Assembly: GCA_900545505.1 (NCBI GenBank)
Contig: UQZC01000013.1
Span: forward strand, 1 to 16,546
Direction: 5' to 3'
Source: an uncultured Collinsella sp.
GTDB lineage: Bacteria > Actinomycetota > Coriobacteriia > Coriobacteriales > Coriobacteriaceae
DNA length: 16,546 nucleotides
In this document: piece after piece, positions 13,483-16,546 of the stretch
Layout of the letters: each line of letters opens with the position of its first letter
Numbering within the stretch: position 1 is the stretch's first letter
Translations under genes and position numbers: made by a program
The notes under the pieces: model-generated
Told to the model about the DNA's origin: nothing
What the model saw: the letters and a program-made list of their open reading frames with translations, nothing else
The model's database searches: none

Positions 13483-14298
13483 ATGTTGTTGTGTCCCGTT
13501 TGCCATGAGTCACTGGTGGATGACGAGCGTGGTGCTGCATGTGCGGGCGGACACCGGTTTGACCGTGCGCGCGAGGGCTATCTATATCTGCTGCGCTCAT
13601 CCAAGAGCGGCGACTCCATGGGCGATCGCAAGTCGCAGGCGCGCAGCCGTCGTGACTTTCTGAACCGTGGATACTACGCGCCATTGCGCGATGCGATGGT
13701 CGAGCTGGTGCGCAAGCAGGTGTCTGGGCGCGCTGCGTCTACGAACGGCCCCATGACGTTGCTCGATATTTGCTGTGGCGAGGGCTATTACACCAGTGCC
13801 ATGGGCGCGGTGCCGGGCGTGGATGCTTATGGTTTCGACCTGGGCAAAGAGATGGTGCGCCTTGCCGCCAAGCGCGGCGATGCGACCTATTTTGTGGCCA
13901 ACATGAAGGATATCCCCGTGGCCGATGGCGCCTTCGATATGGTGGCCGAGCTCTTCGCTCCCTTTAACGAGCGTGAGTTTGCCCGCGTGCTGGCGCCCGA
14001 GGGCTCGCTCTATACCGTGGTGCCGGGTGCCCGTCATCTGTTTGGGCTCAAGGAAGTGCTTTACGATACGCCGTACCTTAACGACGAGAAGCTGCCGCAG
14101 ACCACCGAGCTCGAGTTGGTCGGAACGCAGCGGGTGTCTGCGAATATTACGCTTCAGACCCAGGACGACATCGAGGCGGTGTTCCAGATGACGCCGTACT
14201 ACTACCGCACACGCCCTGCCGACAAAGAGCGCCTGGCAAATTTGGACACCCTTCAAACCGATATCGACTTCATCATCGCCGAGTACCGTCACAGCTAA
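13483..14298 (+). CDS. 23S rRNA (guanine-N1)-methyltransferase, RlmA family
   Basis: 271 residues (E. coli RlmA is 269). The N-terminal zinc site is C4, C7, C20 and H24 (CPVCHESL...CAGGHRFD), followed by REGYLYLL as in E. coli RlmA. The SAM-binding motif is LLDICCGEGYY (93-103), and the conserved YAPLRDA segment precedes it. The C-terminal QMTPYYYRTRP matches QMTPFAWRARP of RlmA. Family members methylate N1 of G745 (RlmAI) or G748 (RlmAII/TlrB) in helix 35 of 23S rRNA; the latter type modulates tylosin-class macrolide response. I cannot tell which site applies, so I give no symbol. AAGGAG lies 5 nt before the ATG. A dyad element and an extended -10 lie directly upstream, and a terminator follows. 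Confidence 0.9.
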   Translation: MLLCPVCHESLVDDERGAACAGGHRFDRAREGYLYLLRSSKSGDSMGDRKSQARSRRDFLNRGYYAPLRDAMVELVRKQVSGRAASTNGPMTLLDICCGEGYYTSAMGAVPGVDAYGFDLGKEMVRLAAKRGDATYFVANMKDIPVADGAFDMVAELFAPFNEREFARVLAPEGSLYTVVPGARHLFGLKEVLYDTPYLNDEKLPQTTELELVGTQRVSANITLQTQDDIEAVFQMTPYYYRTRPADKERLANLDTLQTDIDFIIAEYRHS

Positions 14299-14299
14299 C

Positions 14300-14336
14300 A
14301 ACCTGCCAAATAGGGACAGGTTTATTTTGGTAGGTT
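14300..14336. repeat. Inverted repeat just after the rlmA-like stop
   Basis: AACCTGCCAAA (14300-14310) pairs with TTTGGTAGGTT (14326-14336) with one G-T contact, around a 15-nt loop. CAGGTT inside the loop region gives an alternative pairing with AACCTG. It has no T-tract and lies before the true terminator, so it may be a dispersed repeat rather than a terminator. Confidence 0.55.
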
Positions 14337-14352
14337 CTATCTGGGCAAACGT

Positions 14353-14390
14353 AAAGGGCCGACCGCGTTGCTACGCGATCGGCCCTTTTT
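14353..14390 (+). terminator. Rho-independent terminator of the rlmA-like gene
   Basis: 16-nt arms, AAAGGGCCGACCGCGT (14353-14368) and ACGCGATCGGCCCTTT (14373-14388), with one mismatch, a TGCT loop and a five-T run. The convergent membrane-protein gene ends 47 nt beyond, so it may also act in reverse, although the T-run on that strand is weaker. Confidence 0.88.
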
Positions 14391-14436
14391 ATTGGCGTAT
14401 ATACCAGAGTCGCTGAGCGATTGACACGGATGCGGT

Positions 14437-14841
14437 TTAGCTCAAACGGTCCATGCCCTCTTTCTTGACGCGGTTGGCGACTACAAAGTAGATAATGCTG
14501 ACAATCAGGCCGCTAAAATCGGGGATGCTTGAGCCGGTCCCACCCAAGAGGGGCAGGGAGAGAAGCAGGCTGATGACCGAACATGCTAGGCAGACGATGG
14601 ACCAAATCCAGACAACGCCAGCCTTGGCGGGATTATTTGCCGCGCGGATGCCAAAGACGGCGGTCACAATTTCGACGACGCCCAATACGATGACGACGAT
14701 GCAAGAAACGATCATGGTACCCGTGATATCGCCTGCCGCGCTGCCCGCAAAGAGCGCTGTAGCACCCATGCCTGCGCTTAGAATGCCGACGACAAAGAAG
14801 AAGAACGATAGGATTTTGAGTAATTTGCAGGCGTTGCTCAT
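14437..14841 (-). CDS. Small four-helix membrane protein of unknown function
   Basis: 134 residues with four hydrophobic segments, about 8-32, 42-64, 74-98 and 107-122, joined by short polar loops. The C-terminal NRVKKEGMDRLS is basic and probably cytoplasmic. I do not recognise a named domain, and there are no catalytic-looking residues. The ATG is preceded by AAAGGA with a 7-nt spacing, and a TACAAT -10 on the minus strand (14915-14910) lies 69 nt upstream. It stands alone, convergent with the rlmA-like gene. Codon use matches the neighbours. Real gene: likely; function: unknown. Confidence 0.75.
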   Translation of the reverse strand: MSNACKLLKILSFFFFVVGILSAGMGATALFAGSAAGDITGTMIVSCIVVIVLGVVEIVTAVFGIRAANNPAKAGVVWIWSIVCLACSVISLLLSLPLLGGTGSSIPDFSGLIVSIIYFVVANRVKKEGMDRLS

Positions 14842-14909
14842 GGCTGGTCCTTTCGATGCGGGCGCGGAGAATCAGTCGCACCCAGGTTGTGGCACATATC
14901 GTGAAGCAC

Positions 14910-14915
14910 ATTGTA
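14910..14915 (-). promoter_or_regulatory. -10 box of the four-helix membrane protein gene
   Basis: TACAAT on the minus strand, matching the recurrent -10 hexamer in the window, 69 nt before the ATG at 14841. The -35 is unclear. Confidence 0.35.
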
Positions 14916-15073
14916 GTTCAACGGGGCGATGCATGCGTTTGAAAGCGTCTCTTGCCTGTACGGTCCAACCTTTCAAAAAGGAAAGCTGGACGTAAGCCAA
15001 ATCGATGGCGGCTCATGTGCGGCGCTGAGATGATGAGGCCGTAACAAGGAGCTGGTCTCAAGGAGGAGCCATG

Positions 15074-15214
15074 ATGTACGGAGCAGGGCAAGTGCGTGAG
15101 CCGCGGTCGTTGGGAAGGCGCATGGGTGATTCCGTGATCGCTGCTGTGTGCACGGGATTGATGGCGGTGCTTTGCATTGGGATGCTGTGGGCCATGTCGC
15201 ATGTGGGACAATAG
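15074..15214 (+). CDS. Putative single-helix small membrane protein (46 aa)
   Basis: A short frame starting MYGAGQVREPRSLGRRMGD, followed by one uninterrupted hydrophobic stretch (about 20-42) and ending AMSHVGQ before TAG. A very strong AAGGAGG (15060-15066) stands 7 nt before this ATG, or 4 nt before an in-frame ATG at 15071. The positive-inside pattern, with four arginines before the helix, is that of a real small membrane protein. It lies 64 bp before the rsmJ-like gene, and that gene's probable -10 (GACAAT) overlaps the last codons. No family is recognised. It could be a spurious frame, but the ribosome site plus one clean helix argue for a gene. Confidence 0.55.
   Translation: MYGAGQVREPRSLGRRMGDSVIAAVCTGLMAVLCIGMLWAMSHVGQ
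15204..15213 (+). promoter_or_regulatory. Extended -10 promoter of the rsmJ-like gene
   Basis: TGG-GACAAT-A is the third example of the TGN-GACAAT extended -10 in this window. It overlaps the stop of the small membrane ORF and lies 65 nt before the ATG at 15279. Confidence 0.4.
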
Positions 15215-15278
15215 CGGACGGTTGGGTGCCGACATAAACGGTGCCCTGCGTATTCGTTTTGCTTGTTAAGGAGTGTCC

Positions 15279-15983
15279 ATGGGCGTCGTCGATCCCTTAT
15301 CTGTTGCTCGGGCCGCGGGGCTTGAGCTGATCGGGAAGCCCGAGGGCCTCACGCTCACCGACGGCACGATGGAGCTGCGCGCCGATTTTGGCCGCATGCT
15401 GCCGCGACTCAAGCAGGGCCGTCTGCAGCAAGAGCTGTTGGTAAAGGCTGCGCGCACAAAGGGCATCGAGCAACCGTGGGCGATTGACGCCACGGCAGGC
15501 TTTGGCGAAGATTCGCTACTGCTGGCTGCTGCGGGCTTTGCCGTCGATCTGTATGAGCAGGATTGCGTGATTGCGGCGCTCCTCAAGGACGCCTTGGATC
15601 GCGCGGCAGATGATCCGGCGCTTGCGGCTGCCGTGTCGCGCATGCGCTTACATGCGGGCGAGGACAGCATTGCCGGCCTTCGCCATACAGCTGAGCTGAT
15701 CGGGCGGGGCGAGCTCACCGCTCCCGACGTGGTGTATCTGGACCCCATGTTTCCCGAGCGCACCAAGAGCGCGGCGGTTAAAAAGAAGTTCCAACTCTTG
15801 CATCATCTGGAACAGCCGTGCGCCGATGAGGAGACGTTGGTCGAAGCCGCGCTTGCGGTGCATCCGCGCAAGGTCGTTATCAAGCGGCCGGTGAAGGGGC
15901 CACTGCTTGCCGGCGTTAAGCCGAGCTATCAACTTGCGGGCAAGGCCGTTCGCTACGACGTTTTGGTGCCGCCGCGCCCGTAG
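15279..15983 (+). CDS. 16S rRNA (guanine-N2)-methyltransferase, RsmJ-like
   Basis: 234 residues. The family motifs are clear: DATAGFGED (70-78, SAM motif I), the acidic residue after strand 2 (YEQD, 92-95) with VIAALLKDAL, and the catalytic-type motif YLDPMFPER (153-161). After these come TKSAAVKKKFQLLHHL and KVVIKRP. These match E. coli RsmJ (YhiQ), which methylates N2 of G1516 in 16S rRNA. The N-terminal domain is shorter and divergent. The ATG at 15279 has AAGGAG 5 nt upstream; an in-frame GTG at 15273 overlaps that site and is not preferred. RsmJ was characterised in gammaproteobacteria, so the exact target here is inferred. The 3' end is convergent with the 98-residue gene, with no obvious terminator. 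Confidence 0.85.
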   Translation: MGVVDPLSVARAAGLELIGKPEGLTLTDGTMELRADFGRMLPRLKQGRLQQELLVKAARTKGIEQPWAIDATAGFGEDSLLLAAAGFAVDLYEQDCVIAALLKDALDRAADDPALAAAVSRMRLHAGEDSIAGLRHTAELIGRGELTAPDVVYLDPMFPERTKSAAVKKKFQLLHHLEQPCADEETLVEAALAVHPRKVVIKRPVKGPLLAGVKPSYQLAGKAVRYDVLVPPRP

Positions 15984-16031
15984 CTTGCGTGCGATGGCTG
16001 GCGCTCCGTCAGTGCCGTGCCGATGCGGGGT

Positions 16032-16328
16032 CTATTTCCAAGGGTGCGACGTCAGGTGCCATCCGCCGCAGTATTCGCATTTGTAGCAGGCCAAACCACG
16101 CCGCCCGCGGTTTTCGCATTCGGCCATAACGGCCTCGGCCTCGGCGCGCGTGTCGTAACGGTTTTTGCGTTCGCACGACTTGTAGCGCCAGGCCTCATCG
16201 CGCTCGGCATCCAGGGCGTCGCGGCGCTCGTCCTCGCGTGCAAACAGGTCGCTCATATCGCCGCCGGTAGCAGCGCCCAAAAACCCGCTTTTGGCCTTTG
16301 ACCAGGCGGCTCGCTTTTTGCTTCCCAT
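16032..16328 (-). CDS. Small cysteine-rich protein with a putative zinc-binding C-terminus
   Basis: 98 residues. The first half is charged and helical, rich in A/R/E/D (DLFAREDERRDALDAERDEAWRY). The second half has C52, C71, C81, C84 and C87, with H91 in CYKCEYCGGWHLTSHP. The C-x2-C-x2-C-GGWHLTS ending is known to me from small uncharacterised bacterial and phage proteins and suggests a zinc knuckle. The preceding KNRYDTRAEAEAVMAE looks like a helix packed on it. The ATG at 16328 is followed by a basic start (MGSKKRAAWSKAK) and has only a weak GAAGGG upstream; Met25 is an alternative. It is transcribed divergently from the GNAT gene from a palindromic promoter. Function unknown; nucleic-acid binding is a guess. 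Confidence 0.7.
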   Translation of the reverse strand: MGSKKRAAWSKAKSGFLGAATGGDMSDLFAREDERRDALDAERDEAWRYKSCERKNRYDTRAEAEAVMAECENRGRRGLACYKCEYCGGWHLTSHPWK

Positions 16329-16352
16329 CTGCTTCGCGCCCTTCTCAAAACG

Positions 16353-16384
16353 TTGGTATCATTGCTCAGTCAAAGTGATACCAA
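16353..16384. promoter_or_regulatory. Palindromic divergent promoter
   Basis: A perfect 9-bp inverted repeat, TTGGTATCA (16353-16361) and TGATACCAA (16376-16384), 14 nt apart. On each strand it reads TTGGTA-N17-TGATAC, a correctly spaced -35/-10 pair. Predicted starts are near 16388 (plus) and 16349 (minus), each about 15-21 nt from the next gene. It could also be a regulator's operator. Confidence 0.5.
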
Positions 16385-16405
16385 TAAACGTGAGGTCGCC
16401 GCGTG

Positions 16406-16546
16406 ATGATCAGAAAAACCCTCGATACCGACATTCCCGCTGTCATGGCTATCTATGACGCGGCCCGCGCCTTTATGCGCGCGCATGGCAACGCCACGCA
16501 GTGGCCCGAGGGCACGCCTTCGGACAGGTCGTCGGTAGTGCCGGTC
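16406..16546 (+). CDS. GNAT-family N-acetyltransferase, N-terminal part
   Basis: 47 codons to the window edge. The start MIRKTLDTDIPAVMAIYDAARAFMRAHGNATQW is a typical GNAT N-terminus: strand 1 (IRK), then the D-I-P-A helix, then the AARAFMRAHGN-x-x-QW segment common in Gram-positive GNAT proteins. The acetyl-CoA site lies beyond the window. The ATG at 16406 is chosen; a GTG immediately before it (16403) has a better spacing (7 nt) from GAGG at 16392-16395 and cannot be excluded. It is divergent from the cysteine-rich gene. The last residues before the edge (TPSDRSSVVPV) fit the family less well than the rest, but too little is left to judge a frameshift. Confidence 0.8.
   Translation, partial: MIRKTLDTDIPAVMAIYDAARAFMRAHGNATQWPEGTPSDRSSVVPV

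Noticed and set aside
7690..14298. Dedicated queuosine/rRNA-modification gene cluster
   Set aside because: prfC, the transporter, rlmA-like and rsmJ-like genes have separate promoters and unrelated genes between them; a shared theme but no evidence of one system.
14963..14991. Hairpin GTCCA...CTTTC/GAAAG...TGGAC as terminator
   Set aside because: Two 5-bp stems broken by an internal loop and no T-run; it ends no gene on either strand.

Overview
The window is high-GC (roughly 60%) and carries single-copy housekeeping and transport genes typical of a Gram-positive gut actinobacterium of class Coriobacteriia. Collinsella or a near relative is my best guess. This rests on protein style, codon use and recurrent TACAAT/GACAAT -10 boxes, not on a database match. 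I see no phage, insertion sequence, CRISPR array, rRNA or tRNA. Nineteen protein genes are supported, two of them cut by the window edges, plus one small ORF of about 46 codons.

Layout, left to right. (1) 1-757, minus: an exported solute-binding protein, cut at its C-terminus. (2) 954-3364, plus: a two-helix potassium-channel-like protein and a LOG-family phosphoribohydrolase (probably co-transcribed), then a YfeO-like CLC protein with its own promoter. (3) 3453-5433, minus: a three-gene operon of YtrA-type GntR regulator, ABC ATPase and ABC permease behind a palindromic operator/promoter. (4) 5434-5919: the only long gene-free stretch, holding three exactly 80-bp-spaced inverted repeats and the prfC promoter. 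(5) 5920-9102, plus: prfC (release factor 3), then a structured leader resembling a preQ1-I riboswitch, a queuosine-precursor transporter and a short-chain dehydrogenase ending at a clear terminator. (6) 9153-10869, minus: uracil-DNA glycosylase and an EamA/DMT transporter, the latter divergent from a LysR regulator (11028-11894, plus). (7) 11922-13304, minus: a MATE efflux protein, divergent from an RlmA-type 23S rRNA methyltransferase (13483-14298, plus). (8) 14437-16546: a four-helix membrane protein (minus), a one-helix small ORF, an RsmJ-type 16S rRNA methyltransferase, a cysteine-rich 98-residue protein (minus) and the start of a GNAT acetyltransferase. The last two diverge from a palindromic promoter.

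Functionally, several genes touch translation or RNA modification: prfC, queuosine-precursor uptake, RlmA and RsmJ. The rest is mostly membrane transport with local regulators.

The most unusual material is intergenic. It includes the 80-bp-periodic inverted-repeat array before prfC and a related half-site in the MATE leader. A 48-bp dyad element with a GACTAGTC core occurs twice, each time between divergent genes and just upstream of an extended -10 promoter. Finally, a 32-bp palindrome reads as TTGGTA-N17-TGATAC on both strands. No coding system here looks wholly new; I regard the repeat families as the best candidates for something undescribed.
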